A stretch of 64,000 bases of DNA from the NCBI GenBank assembly GCA_002406015.1, contig DHMX01000027.1, forward strand, positions 25,198-89,197, read 5' to 3'. Under the pieces are notes generated by a model that saw only the letters and a list, made by a program, of their open reading frames with translations, searched no databases and was not told the DNA's origin. Below, piece by piece: positions 1 to 9,543 of the stretch. Origin of the DNA: Lachnospiraceae bacterium UBA4631 (GTDB taxonomy: Bacteria; Bacillota; Clostridia; Lachnospirales; Lachnospiraceae). The position numbers and the translations under genes were made by a program. Numbering within the stretch: position 1 is the stretch's first letter; each line of letters begins with the position of its first letter.

Positions 1-786
1 GTCAAACTCAGAAGCTTCACTTGCGAACTCGTCATTAAGCTCCGGAAGCTCGGTTGCCTTAATTCCCTTAATTGTAACCTTGAACATAGCCGGCTTGCCT
101 GCTAAATCCTCAGCCTGATATTCCTCTGGGAATGTAACATTTACTTCTACTTCCTCACCAATGTTCTTTCCAACCAACTGATCTTCAAAGGTATCAATAA
201 AGGAATGAGAACCCAGCTTCAAAGGATAGTCACTTCCCTTACCGCCTTCAAATGCCTTTCCATCTACGAAGCCTTCAAAGTCAATCGTTACTTCATCATC
301 CATCTGTGCTGCACGATCTGTTACCTCAATCGTTCTGGAATTCTGCTGCTGAACCCGCTTCAGCTCTGCTTCCATATCCTCATCTGTTACTTCTACCTGA
401 ATCTTATCAACCTCAATACCCTTATAGTCACCTAATGTAACTTCCGGCTTTAATGCAACCTCTGCTGTAAAGATAAACGGCTTTCCCTTTTCCATCTGTA
501 CAACATCAACTGTTGGTCTGGATACGATTTCCAAATCACTGTCTGCCATCTCTCTTGGGTATGCATCCTGAATACAGGTATTTGCTGCATCTTCATAGAA
601 CATTTCCGGGCCATATGCCTTCTCTAAAAATGCCATCGGAACCTTACCCTTACGGAAGCCCGGTACAGAAATCTTATTCTTCTGCTTCTGATATGCACCT
701 ACCATAGCCTTTTCAAATTCCTCCGGGGCTACTTCTATTGTAATCTTTGCCATGTTTTTTTCCAGATTTTCTACTGTGTAACTCAT
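1..786 (-). CDS. tig: Trigger factor (N-terminal part, cut by window edge)
   Basis: Ribosome-associated chaperone with peptidyl-prolyl isomerase activity that binds nascent chains in the cytoplasm. The translation begins MSYTVENLEKNMAKITIEV and contains the ribosome-binding loop with GFRKGKVP (about residues 44-51), followed by the FKBP-like domain with the typical DEVTIDFEGFVDGKAFEGG run. About 262 residues are present; the C-terminal chaperone arms lie beyond the left edge. The start is set by an AAGGAGG ribosome binding site just upstream. In Clostridia tig usually precedes clpP and clpX, which would lie off the left edge; this matters because a ClpX-type gene is also present near 45 kb. 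The family call is secure. Confidence 0.95.
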   Translation of the reverse strand, partial: MSYTVENLEKNMAKITIEVAPEEFEKAMVGAYQKQKNKISVPGFRKGKVPMAFLEKAYGPEMFYEDAANTCIQDAYPREMADSDLEIVSRPTVDVVQMEKGKPFIFTAEVALKPEVTLGDYKGIEVDKIQVEVTDEDMEAELKRVQQQNSRTIEVTDRAAQMDDEVTIDFEGFVDGKAFEGGKGSDYPLKLGSHSFIDTFEDQLVGKNIGEEVEVNVTFPEEYQAEDLAGKPAMFKVTIKGIKATELPELNDEFASEASEFD

Positions 787-863
787 TGCTATAAGTCCTC
801 CTTAATTGACACTACCATTTTCTTCTTTGTATTTTTATTGAGCCTTAGCCCATTAATCACTAA

Positions 864-893
864 ATTATATCACACGAGCAAGCACTATGTCCA
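864..893 (-). promoter_or_regulatory. Candidate promoter of tig
   Basis: On the minus strand TGGACA (888-893) and TATAAT (864-869) are separated by 18 bases, between the upstream spore-protein terminator and the tig start. It is a sigma-A-like match found by eye. Confidence 0.45.
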
Positions 894-923
894 CCACAAA
901 ATGTATGATATGGTTAATTTATA

Positions 924-962
924 CAAAAAGCTATCCCCGCAGGATAAATCCCGCGGGGATAG
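924..962 (-). terminator. Intrinsic terminator of the spore protein gene
   Basis: A perfect 10-bp stem (931-940 pairs with 953-962) is followed on the minus strand by a GCTTTTTG tail. It lies directly downstream of the small acid-soluble spore protein gene and insulates it from tig. Confidence 0.85.
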
Positions 963-988
963 TGATACTTCATTTCTGTAAGCTCTGA

Positions 989-1174
989 TTACTTGTTAGA
1001 CATAGCCTTCATCTGAGCTTCTACTAACTTCTTAGTCATCTGTCCACCAACAGAACCATTCTGTCTTGATGTCAAATCACCATTGTAACCCTGCTTCAAA
1101 TCTACACCTACTTCAGATGCACATTCCATTTTGAAACGGTTCATTGCTTCACTCTTAGAATACTTGCTTGACAT
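989..1174 (-). CDS. Alpha/beta-type small acid-soluble spore protein
   Basis: A 61-residue DNA-binding spore protein of the SspA/SspB family, which coats and protects spore DNA and is degraded on germination. The family signatures are visible: EVGVDLKQGYNGDLTSRQNGSVGG contains the conserved glycine-rich core, and QMTKKLVEAQ forms the second helix. The upstream ATG five codons earlier is disfavoured because it overlaps the GGAGGT ribosome binding site that serves the start chosen here. The gene is monocistronic, with its own terminator. Expression would be expected in the forespore (sigma-G), which is family knowledge rather than something seen here. Presence of this gene is the clearest sign that the organism belongs to a spore-forming lineage. 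Confidence 0.93.
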   Translation of the reverse strand: MSSKYSKSEAMNRFKMECASEVGVDLKQGYNGDLTSRQNGSVGGQMTKKLVEAQMKAMSNK

Positions 1175-1324
1175 AATTGCTACCTCCATAATCTATACTT
1201 GATTCTTTCGACTTCAAGCACTTTCAGCTACGGTCGCTTTGTTCAACTGTATCTTCAATTGCTTGTTGTCTTGATAATAGTATCTTCTAAATCCGGTAAA
1301 GTATTATGGTAAGTTATGGTGCTT

Positions 1325-4300
1325 TTATTGTCTTTTTTTATTTTTTAAAGAAACGATTCCAAGGATTGCGGTTCCTGCAAATAATACTGCTATCCATCCA
1401 ATCGGTGCTTCATCACCTGTCTTTGGTGAATACTGACCGCCGCCGGATGTATTCTTGCCGTTGGTGTTGGAGCTGGTCTGTATCGTAATATTATTTGAAT
1501 CCTGTCTTGTACTAATATCGGATGTGGATGCAGACGAACTATTGGAACCGTTTGAATTGGTTGCTGTTGTAGCAGTACTTCCGTTTGTATCGGTTGTACC
1601 CGTACTTCCTGTTGAAGTATCGTCTGTTCCGCTCTTCTTATCGGTATAGACAAGTGCGTAGGTTGAATACAGAGAGCTGTCTAAGGTATAAGTACCCACA
1701 TTGCTGTCTAAGTCCACCATTCTGTCTGCTTTTCCGTCATGAACACGAATCACACAGACTCCTTCCTCCTGCATTAACGCTTCGCTTAACGGTATTACCA
1801 TCCGGACATTCTTTCCGCCTGCAATCGCAGTTACCGGTGTCTCCGAAATCATACCGTATGCTCCATATGCCCGCTTCAATATTGAGAAATCCAAGTACAT
1901 TGCAACCTTTTCATTCTTATTCATAGTACGCTGCAGACATGCCAAATCGGAATTAGGAACATCCTTTTCGTCTACATACTGAATCTTCATCAGGAACTCT
2001 ACAATTCCACCTGCCTGAATAATCGCTTCATCCTCTGCTCCAAAGTTCGTAGAATCTCCGAACAGAATATCCAGATTGCTGATAACAATATTCGGAACAT
2101 TCTCTCCAAGCACTACATCTGTAACCTGTCCTGCCCGTATCGTCAACAGGATGGAGCCGGTAGGTTCTATCACTGCATGATTCTTAATAACTAAGCCCTG
2201 ACTCGTCATGCGATTGCCGTTTTTCGCCTGAATGGTATAGCTTCCATCCGGCACATTATTAAAGTAAAATTGAGTCTCTCCTACCTTAACCGTATAGGTC
2301 TGCAAAACAGAATCTCCATCATACAAGAATACCGTTGTCGGTGTTGTGCTTGCAACCTCATCCTTTACAGTTCCTGCTATATTGATGCCATCTGTTACTT
2401 CGCCCTCGGTCCGGAAGAAGCCGGCATAGCTGCAACCCTCTCCGCTGGCGGATAATGCCTTAATAGAAAATCCGTATCTGGTGTTTGCTGTCAGTTGGGT
2501 GAACTTCGCCGTAAATGACTTATTTCCCAAATCATCCGTTACCGTTATTAAGCTGTCTGCATCCAGATAAGCATCTGCTCCCGGTACTCCATAGCTGACT
2601 GCCACTCCGGTAATATCAAAGGTTCCGGCTGTTACAATACCCTTTACGGTAATACCCCGTTCTGCATTGCCGGAAATCTCTGTCACCGTAATTCCCATCG
2701 GCTCAAACGCATCTGTTTTACTTGTATTTCCAGCCCAGTCTGTTGCCTCTATCATGTAACTTCCCTGCATAGAAGCCGTAAAGCTTGCTGTATATACACC
2801 GGTATCCTGCTGTTCAAAGCTAAGTGTCTTTGTCTGGTTTGCATCACCGTTATAGGTTGCTGTCAGACTTGCCAGACCACAGGTATCTTCCATAACCTGG
2901 AATCTTACCCGGCTGTTTGTTCCGTTTCCGGTAATCGTAATATTTGAAATCACCGGTGCGGTTCCATCATATCGAATCTGATACAGACCATCTTCTTCGT
3001 CTTCATAAGCATTTCTCATTCCGGACTCTGATTCTGCCCATACACGCAGATTCCAGATTCCTTCTCCCGGCAACTGGAAGGCTTCTATTGCCCGCTGATT
3101 ATCATAGGTTGGCTCCTGTGTTCCTGCCTTCCAGATATGATAATAAGTCGTTATTGCTGTACCGTCCGGTGTTGTTGCCGGTTCGGTAATCGTAATCGTC
3201 GGATTCTCAGAATACCAGTATAACTCCGGTTTTTCTACATCATCCGGTATCTCCGGTGTTATCGTTACAACCGGATTTTCCGGTACTTCACTGGAAATCT
3301 TAGTTAATTCCAGCTCTGCCTTCTGCTCATTTCCTGCATTATCATATGCGAAAATCGTATAGGTTCCTTTTTCGGTAGCCGTAAACTGATAGGTATTTTC
3401 CTTATCCTTTACTGCTGAAAACGGATAATTGCTTACTACATTATCGGTCGTTCTTGCTTTCAGTATGAAATGACTGAATCCACTTTCCAAATCTGTAATC
3501 GTAAAAGTAATGACACGTTCCTTTGCCCATGCTGCATTGCAGGTTTCCTGTGTCGGTGTTACGGTTATTTCCGGTGCCGTAGAATCTATAATAAATTCCA
3601 TTGGTACGGACTCAAGGCTGACATTATCGGCATTATCATATGCAATTGCCGTAATCTTATACGCACCGCTTTCTGTAAATGTCTTTGTAAAGTCTGCCTG
3701 TGTCATAACTCTGGTGTTATCGGAAACCAGTTCCTGTTCGTTTTCTGCAATTACTTCACCGTTTTTGGTAACGGTCCATAAAATATATGCAATACCGGCA
3801 TCTGCATCCGTTGCGGTTGCTGTTACAGTTACTTCTCTGTAATAATTTTCATTTCCGGTATAAGCAGTTTTACCATCTTCATCGGTTGCTGTCAGCACAA
3901 TCTCCGGTGCCGTATTTTCAATTACCCAATAGTCTGAGTTCTCTATACCAATCAGAGATGCCCGTTCTGTCACATTACCTGCCTTATCCTTTGCGATAAA
4001 AGCAACCTGTCCCTTGAATCCTAACGGAAGCTCAAAGACTGCTTTTCCGTCTTTCACCTCTATGGTTGTTCCTGCACTTGTCAAAATGTCAGAATCCAGA
4101 TAGTAGGTCAGAGACTCTGCTCCGCTCACCTCTCCTGCATCCGGTGTGCTTCCGTCTGCCCGTAAGTCTACAACCGGAACGGTTACAACTAATTTTTCCT
4201 TAAAGAAGTTACCAAAGCTTAAAAAGTGGCCTATCTTCTGCAAACCGGTGTTATTCACCGTATCAATTGTAATATTGGCAGTATCAATCGTCGGAGGTGT

Positions 4301-6592
4301 AACATCAATCTTTAATCTTAACGGTTCCACGCTGGTAACTGCATGATTATCTTCATTTCCTAACTGAATATATAAATCATGACGTGCCATTTCTGCGGTA
4401 ATCGTCACACTATGGCTGAACAGTCCCGGTTCATAGGTCTTGGCACGCTTAGCCGGGTCATCCATAACATATACGGTGTTATAGTTAGATGTACTGATGG
4501 TCTCAACCCGCGGCTCATTCGGTCCGTAATACCAGCCATCCGGTGAAACATTTCCTATAATCGTATAATCCTTTCCTTCTCCTTCAACCGGCTTATCCTG
4601 TTTTACAACCAAGGTTCCTTCTATTACCTGCAGATAATAATTCTGAAGTGTTACGCTTTCTGTATCGATACCCACCGGATAAGTTCCCGGCAAATATCCG
4701 TTTGTAATGTAATCACAGGTATAATGTCCTGCAACTGCTGCTGCAATCTCAGCGGCATCCCTTGCAATGATTTCATCCGACAAGCCCTCTACCTGACTCA
4801 AATCAACCGATACATTATAGCTTGGTACCTGTCCGGTCAGTATATAGTCCTGATTTTCTGGATATTCTACAAAGGTGGTTACCAATGCCTGTGCCCTGGT
4901 AATGGTTCCTTCATTCGTACTCCAGCTCGCCGGTGCCGTATAATACTTTGCTTTGGAACCAAGCAGCCGAATATCATAAATCGTAATTTTCTTTCCTTCT
5001 CCGGCATTCTCGTCCTCAAAGACTCCGCGGCCATCATTATAAGCTACTACATCATCGTTATTTACAATTCCGCTTACCTGAATGGCTCCGATTCCAATAT
5101 CCGTTGTTCCGTTATACGGTCTTGACTTATACTGAATATCAACAATTGTCAATTCCTTCTGTGTAAGATTTATCGTCAAAGCCAGTGGAATCGTTTTGTT
5201 GTTCTCCACATCCGTTACACTGAAGTTTACAATAAAATTACCAACGGTTTGTACTCCGGTTTCAGCCGTAGTTAAATGAATTTCATTTTGATTTGCTGCA
5301 TCAATGGTAATACCGGTCAAATCCGTAAATTCATCAACCGAGGTCACACTGGTGCCGTCTATTGTGCTTCCGGACACACTTGTTACATTCGTTGTGAAAA
5401 TACCTTTATCTGATTCCGTATGAGAAATGGCAATTTCTTCATCCATTATATCACCATAGCTTCCCTGAATGGTTGCCGGTGTAAAGGATGCATTCTGATA
5501 TGCCCATTGTGCAACTAAGGTAACATTTCCATTATTAACGGTCGTCAATCCGCTTACTGCATCTGCATAATAAATCTGACTGGTACCTTGTAAGAGCCAG
5601 CCGGTAAATATATAGCCCGGCTTACGGAATCCATTTTCTAAGGTCTGTGGATTGTCCAATACCACCGTTTCATCATAATCTACAGTTCTGGATTCCATAC
5701 TTCCAGTTGCTGCGGCTCCTTCCGGTGTATCAGAATCTGCCTTGAAATTAATCGTATAACGATTCGGAATCCACTTTGGTGTGACTTCAATATCGTCATT
5801 AAAGGTTGCAACATCATATGTGCCGCCAACCGGTATGTAAGCTCCTCTTCCCTTTACTTCCCAATCTACAAAGGAAAAGCCTGCCCGTGTAATTCCCGGA
5901 TTATTAATGGTTGCTGTTGCCACTCCGTCCACAACATCAACCTTCTGATGGGTAGCAGCTCCTGCTGCAAATTCACCTTCTCCGGCATTAAAGGTCACCT
6001 TAAATGCTTTTCGACTACACTGTGCATATAACGTCAATGTATAATTCGTAAATAAGTCTTCACTCAAGGTATCTATCTTCTGGGCAGTCTGCGGGTCATC
6101 CGTTGTATACCAGCCGTCAAAATTCCAGTATTCTCCGTTATCATCCGTAAATTTAAACTTATCTGACAAATCAGTTGTGGCAAACTCACTTTTCTCCAGA
6201 TTCAATCTGCCTTTGGTTCCTAACCCATTCGTCACCTCCAGATTAACGGTATATATAATTCCGCTATCTCCATCCGCCTGAACGGCTACTTCTCCCGCAT
6301 CATCGTTCTGCGATGCAACATCAACCTGTACGGTTCCCCCTTCATTTCCGGAGTTTAGTGCATCCGGATTCTCGGTCTCGCTGGCAATACTAATCAGATA
6401 CCAGCCCTGACTGATAATCAGCACCGTACATACCAGCATAACTACCGCCCGCTTTGGGCGTTCCATACACTTTTCTAATATCAGGAAGAAAAAGCTAATT
6501 AATGACACCAATGCCAGCATGGGGTACTTCAACCAGCGATGCTTTTTTCCCAGCCCTACTAATTTTTGAATCACATACTCCTTTGCTTTCAT
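1325..6592 (-). CDS. Giant multi-domain cell-surface protein with InlB-type repeats and SPKTG sorting signal
   Basis: A 1755-residue surface protein. The N-terminus has two hydrophobic stretches (about residues 24-41 and 49-67) separated by a charged linker, instead of a single ordinary signal peptide. Residues about 110-370 hold three to four InlB B-repeat-like units (FDGWYTTDD, FSFVDWEVKG, YIFTGWLLQG, each ending in TLxAQ/TPKW). A region with KELTIVDIQYKSRPYNGTTD near residue 490 resembles YDG/MBG beta domains. Several Ig-like modules follow, each introduced by TAPEI-type motifs and containing YDNADNVS, YDNAGNE or DWAGNTS loops. The C-terminus has a Ser/Thr/Asn-rich spacer, SPKTG, a hydrophobic helix and KNKKRQ, a sortase substrate signal. 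A role in adhesion or matrix contact is inferred from domain types only. No enzymatic domain was recognised. Confidence 0.85.
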   Translation of the reverse strand: MKAKEYVIQKLVGLGKKHRWLKYPMLALVSLISFFFLILEKCMERPKRAVVMLVCTVLIISQGWYLISIASETENPDALNSGNEGGTVQVDVASQNDDAGEVAVQADGDSGIIYTVNLEVTNGLGTKGRLNLEKSEFATTDLSDKFKFTDDNGEYWNFDGWYTTDDPQTAQKIDTLSEDLFTNYTLTLYAQCSRKAFKVTFNAGEGEFAAGAATHQKVDVVDGVATATINNPGITRAGFSFVDWEVKGRGAYIPVGGTYDVATFNDDIEVTPKWIPNRYTINFKADSDTPEGAAATGSMESRTVDYDETVVLDNPQTLENGFRKPGYIFTGWLLQGTSQIYYADAVSGLTTVNNGNVTLVAQWAYQNASFTPATIQGSYGDIMDEEIAISHTESDKGIFTTNVTSVSGSTIDGTSVTSVDEFTDLTGITIDAANQNEIHLTTAETGVQTVGNFIVNFSVTDVENNKTIPLALTINLTQKELTIVDIQYKSRPYNGTTDIGIGAIQVSGIVNNDDVVAYNDGRGVFEDENAGEGKKITIYDIRLLGSKAKYYTAPASWSTNEGTITRAQALVTTFVEYPENQDYILTGQVPSYNVSVDLSQVEGLSDEIIARDAAEIAAAVAGHYTCDYITNGYLPGTYPVGIDTESVTLQNYYLQVIEGTLVVKQDKPVEGEGKDYTIIGNVSPDGWYYGPNEPRVETISTSNYNTVYVMDDPAKRAKTYEPGLFSHSVTITAEMARHDLYIQLGNEDNHAVTSVEPLRLKIDVTPPTIDTANITIDTVNNTGLQKIGHFLSFGNFFKEKLVVTVPVVDLRADGSTPDAGEVSGAESLTYYLDSDILTSAGTTIEVKDGKAVFELPLGFKGQVAFIAKDKAGNVTERASLIGIENSDYWVIENTAPEIVLTATDEDGKTAYTGNENYYREVTVTATATDADAGIAYILWTVTKNGEVIAENEQELVSDNTRVMTQADFTKTFTESGAYKITAIAYDNADNVSLESVPMEFIIDSTAPEITVTPTQETCNAAWAKERVITFTITDLESGFSHFILKARTTDNVVSNYPFSAVKDKENTYQFTATEKGTYTIFAYDNAGNEQKAELELTKISSEVPENPVVTITPEIPDDVEKPELYWYSENPTITITEPATTPDGTAITTYYHIWKAGTQEPTYDNQRAIEAFQLPGEGIWNLRVWAESESGMRNAYEDEEDGLYQIRYDGTAPVISNITITGNGTNSRVRFQVMEDTCGLASLTATYNGDANQTKTLSFEQQDTGVYTASFTASMQGSYMIEATDWAGNTSKTDAFEPMGITVTEISGNAERGITVKGIVTAGTFDITGVAVSYGVPGADAYLDADSLITVTDDLGNKSFTAKFTQLTANTRYGFSIKALSASGEGCSYAGFFRTEGEVTDGINIAGTVKDEVASTTPTTVFLYDGDSVLQTYTVKVGETQFYFNNVPDGSYTIQAKNGNRMTSQGLVIKNHAVIEPTGSILLTIRAGQVTDVVLGENVPNIVISNLDILFGDSTNFGAEDEAIIQAGGIVEFLMKIQYVDEKDVPNSDLACLQRTMNKNEKVAMYLDFSILKRAYGAYGMISETPVTAIAGGKNVRMVIPLSEALMQEEGVCVIRVHDGKADRMVDLDSNVGTYTLDSSLYSTYALVYTDKKSGTDDTSTGSTGTTDTNGSTATTATNSNGSNSSSASTSDISTRQDSNNITIQTSSNTNGKNTSGGGQYSPKTGDEAPIGWIAVLFAGTAILGIVSLKNKKRQ

Positions 6593-6860
6593 ACCTTCAC
6601 CTCATCACATTCTTCTAATTTTCACGTAATCTATGTACAAATCCATAACCACATCTGCAACTCATATAGATTTAATATACCATATCTTGTATCTAAAACA
6701 AATACCTTTTTCAACAAACCTGTCCAAAATTGCATTTTTTTTACAAATGGATATAGCTTAATAATTATATCGTCAGTTCTGTTTCTGTTCTAAACCTCTT
6801 TTTTACAGATTCTTCTATGTAATTTATCTGTATTTCATGGAAATATGCTTCGTCTCTGCA
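6593..6860. other. AT-rich gene-free stretch between divergent genes
   Basis: No convincing gene is visible. On the minus strand TTGTTT and TATATT lie 16 bases apart upstream of the surface-protein gene and could be its promoter, but the match is weak. No hairpin with a U-tract was seen. Confidence 0.4.
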
Positions 6861-6889
6861 TTGAAAATCCTGCCCTTCCATATTATAAT
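6861..6889 (+). promoter_or_regulatory. Promoter of the beta-CASP gene
   Basis: TTGAAA (6861-6866) and TATAAT (6884-6889) with a 17-base spacer, about 30 bases upstream of the ATG. It is a near-consensus sigma-A promoter. Confidence 0.75.
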
Positions 6890-6920
6890 AATAGTAACTT
6901 GACACAGGGGGTATTTGCTT

Positions 6921-8525
6921 ATGAAATTAACGTTTATTGGGGCGGATCATGAGGTCACAGGCAGCAGCCATTATCTGGAAATTGCAGAAAAAAAGCTTGC
7001 TGTAGACTGTGGTATGGAGCAGGGGGCTGACATTTATCAAAATGAAGAACCTCCCTATCCCGCAGCAGACCTCGATTATATCCTGCTGACACACGCACAC
7101 ATTGACCACAGTGGTTATCTGCCGCTCTTGTATTCTCATGGTTTTCGCGGAACCATATTTGCAACAAAGGCAACCACGGATTTATGTCAGATTATGCTTC
7201 GTGACAGTGCTCACATTCAGGAAATGGAGGCAGAATGGAAGAACCGGAAGGCACGTCGTTCCGGTATGCCGGAGGTGACTCCTCTCTATACCATTCAGGA
7301 TGCCGAAAAGGTTATCTCACACTTTCAATCATTGGATTATGATGCCATTGTAACAATTGCAGACGGTATTCAGGTTCGTTTTTCAGATGTCGGACATCTT
7401 CTTGGCTCTGCCAGTATTGAAATCTGGGCAACCGAAGAAGAAAAAACCGTAAAGCTTGCCTTTTCCGGTGATATAGGCAATATTAACCAGCCACTTATCC
7501 GGGACCCGCAATATTTGTCCGAAGCAGATTTTGTAATTATGGAATCTACCTATGGAGACCGCAGTCACAAGGCAGCACCAGACTACGTTGCCGAATTGAC
7601 CCGCATTATCCGTACCACCTTCCAACGAGGCGGTAATGTAGTAATTCCTTCCTTTGCTGTAGGACGGACACAGGAATTACTGTACTTTATTCGAGAAATT
7701 AAGACGAAACAGCTTTTACCGGAGTATCCGGATTTCGAGGTCTACGTTGACAGTCCGCTTGCCATAGAAGCAACCAATGTATTTAATCGGAATGTGGAAA
7801 GCTGCTTTGATGAAGAAGCTATGGCACTGGTTCGTCAGGGCATTAACCCAATTGCTTTTCCGGGACTGAAAACCTCTGTAACCAGTGATGAATCCAAGGC
7901 AATTAACTTCAATCCGGAGCCGAAGGTCATTATTTCCGCTTCCGGTATGTGTGAAGCAGGCCGGATTCGTCATCATTTGAAGCACAACTTATGGAGACCG
8001 GAATGTACGGTCTTGTTCGTTGGTTATCAGGCAAACGGCACGCTTGGCCGTTCCCTGTTAGAGGGTGCCACCTCGGTTACGCTTTTTGGTGAAACCATTG
8101 AGGTTATGGCTCACATTGAAAAGCTGGAGGGTATCAGCGGTCATGCAGACAAAGAGCATCTGATTGAATGGCTGCAGGCTATTTCTCCAAAGCCGAAAAA
8201 GGTCTTTGTGGTTCATGGTGAGGATACGGTTTGTGATACCTTTGCTGCGTGTCTGCATGATGAATACGGGTATCAGGCAGAGGCTCCTTATACCGGTGCT
8301 GTCTTTGACCTGATAAATGAAACATGGCTGGCAACCGGTAATCGTGTACATAAGCGTACAGAGGTTGTAGCAAAATCCACACGTGCCGCCACGATTTATC
8401 AACGTCTGGTTGCAGCGGGACAACGTCTGGCTGCTGTCATTCGTCATAACGAGGGAGGTACCAATAAGGATTTAATAAAATTTACCGACCAAATCAATTC
8501 TTTATGTGATAAATGGGATAGATAG
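6921..8525 (+). CDS. Metallo-beta-lactamase / beta-CASP family RNA-processing-type exonuclease
   Basis: A 534-residue protein of the YSH1/CPSF73-like bacterial family. The zinc motif HAHIDHSG (HxHxDH) is near residue 60, followed by the distal His/Asp elements SDVGHLLGS and FSGDIGN, ESTYGDR, the beta-CASP region with SFAVGRTQELL, and the C-terminal SASGMCEAGRIRHHL and GISGHADKEHL motifs with the last zinc histidine. Members cleave RNA or DNA using two zinc ions; the exact substrate is not known from sequence. A TTG two codons upstream is in frame, but the AGGGGG ribosome binding site spaces correctly only to this ATG. The subtilisin gene follows in the same direction after about 65 bases, suggesting cotranscription. 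Confidence 0.9.
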   Translation: MKLTFIGADHEVTGSSHYLEIAEKKLAVDCGMEQGADIYQNEEPPYPAADLDYILLTHAHIDHSGYLPLLYSHGFRGTIFATKATTDLCQIMLRDSAHIQEMEAEWKNRKARRSGMPEVTPLYTIQDAEKVISHFQSLDYDAIVTIADGIQVRFSDVGHLLGSASIEIWATEEEKTVKLAFSGDIGNINQPLIRDPQYLSEADFVIMESTYGDRSHKAAPDYVAELTRIIRTTFQRGGNVVIPSFAVGRTQELLYFIREIKTKQLLPEYPDFEVYVDSPLAIEATNVFNRNVESCFDEEAMALVRQGINPIAFPGLKTSVTSDESKAINFNPEPKVIISASGMCEAGRIRHHLKHNLWRPECTVLFVGYQANGTLGRSLLEGATSVTLFGETIEVMAHIEKLEGISGHADKEHLIEWLQAISPKPKKVFVVHGEDTVCDTFAACLHDEYGYQAEAPYTGAVFDLINETWLATGNRVHKRTEVVAKSTRAATIYQRLVAAGQRLAAVIRHNEGGTNKDLIKFTDQINSLCDKWDR

Positions 8526-8590
8526 CCGCACGCTTCCTTCTTTCCTGCATACTTTAATAGTAATTTCACTGAAATTCGTTGGAGTGCTTC

Positions 8591-9541
8591 ATGGCAGGTC
8601 TGAATCCCGTTCAATTACGAAATCCAAATCGCATTATAAAGGCAGACTACGCCCACACCAGACATATTTACGGAACCGGTGTGGGCGTAGCTGTGTTAGA
8701 TACCGGCATTACCCCTCGCTCGGATTTTCTTACTTCTCCCCTAAGCTCCATTCCGGTCAACCGGATTCAGCATTTCCATGACTTCGTAAACTCCAGACCG
8801 GATGCCTATGACGATTCCGGTCACGGCTCCCACATCTGCGGCAAAATAGCCTCTGCCCAGAAAATCGGTACTTCTGAGTATCTGGGAATTGCTCCGGCAT
8901 GTGATTTAATTGTACTTAAGGTGCTTGACAAGAACGGTAACGCTCCCATAAGTACATTTCTGCAAGCCCTTCGCTGGATTCTGGAATACCAGTTTGTCTA
9001 TCATATCCAGATCGTCAATATCTCCATCGGAACGCAGGCACTTCCGGGACATTCCTCTGACCATCACCTTTTAACACAGGCTGTAGAATGTCTTTGGGAC
9101 CATGGCATCATTGTCTGTGCTTCTGCGGGTAACAACGGACCTTCTCCCGGCTCTATCAGCTCTCCCGGCAATTGCTGCAAGATTATTACAGTCGGGGCTT
9201 CTGATGACAACCTTCCGTCTCTCAATTCCGGAGCCAAACGCTACTATTCCGGACGTGGTCCTGCCGATTGTGCTACGGTTAAACCGGAAATCGTAGCCCC
9301 GGGCAGTCAGATTATCAGCTGCAGCAACCAGTCTTCCGGATATGCCGTTAAGACCGGAACCTCCATGTCAACCGCACTGGTAAGCGGTGCCATTGCTCTT
9401 TTATTGGAGCAGGAGCCTTATCTTACCAATCAGCAAGTAAAAAACCGCCTGCACAATTGTGCAAGGCGGTTACAATTACCTCATTTCCAGCAAGGCTGGG
9501 GGCTTTTAGATATTGCCCGTCTGCTGGAGGCTCCCGATTAA
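8591..9541 (+). CDS. S8 family subtilisin-like serine protease, no signal peptide
   Basis: A 316-residue protease with a complete subtilase catalytic set: Asp37 in VAVLDTGI, His78 in SGHGSHICG, oxyanion Asn181 in SAGNNG, and Ser258 in KTGTSMS. No signal sequence or pro-domain is visible, so it is probably intracellular (similar in architecture to IspA-type proteases) or exported by another route. An in-frame TTG four codons earlier overlaps the GGAG ribosome binding site, so the ATG is preferred. The gene is convergent with the hydratase and only two bases separate their stop codons. Its 3' end also encodes, on the other strand, a hairpin and U-tract that probably ends the hydratase transcript. 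Confidence 0.9.
   Translation: MAGLNPVQLRNPNRIIKADYAHTRHIYGTGVGVAVLDTGITPRSDFLTSPLSSIPVNRIQHFHDFVNSRPDAYDDSGHGSHICGKIASAQKIGTSEYLGIAPACDLIVLKVLDKNGNAPISTFLQALRWILEYQFVYHIQIVNISIGTQALPGHSSDHHLLTQAVECLWDHGIIVCASAGNNGPSPGSISSPGNCCKIITVGASDDNLPSLNSGAKRYYSGRGPADCATVKPEIVAPGSQIISCSNQSSGYAVKTGTSMSTALVSGAIALLLEQEPYLTNQQVKNRLHNCARRLQLPHFQQGWGLLDIARLLEAPD
9439..9471 (-). terminator. Intrinsic terminator embedded in the 3' coding region of the S8 protease
   Basis: On the minus strand the arm at 9465-9471 pairs with 9443-9449, with a 14-base palindrome (9450-9463) between them and one bulged base. Six T residues follow (9444-9439). It faces the convergent hydratase gene, whose stop lies about 70 bases upstream. 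No T-run exists on the plus strand, so it acts on the minus strand only. Confidence 0.75.
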
Positions 9542-9543
9542 AA

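Noticed and set aside
8579..8590. TTG start for the subtilisin (adds four residues)
   Set aside because: It overlaps the GGAG ribosome binding site that serves the ATG.
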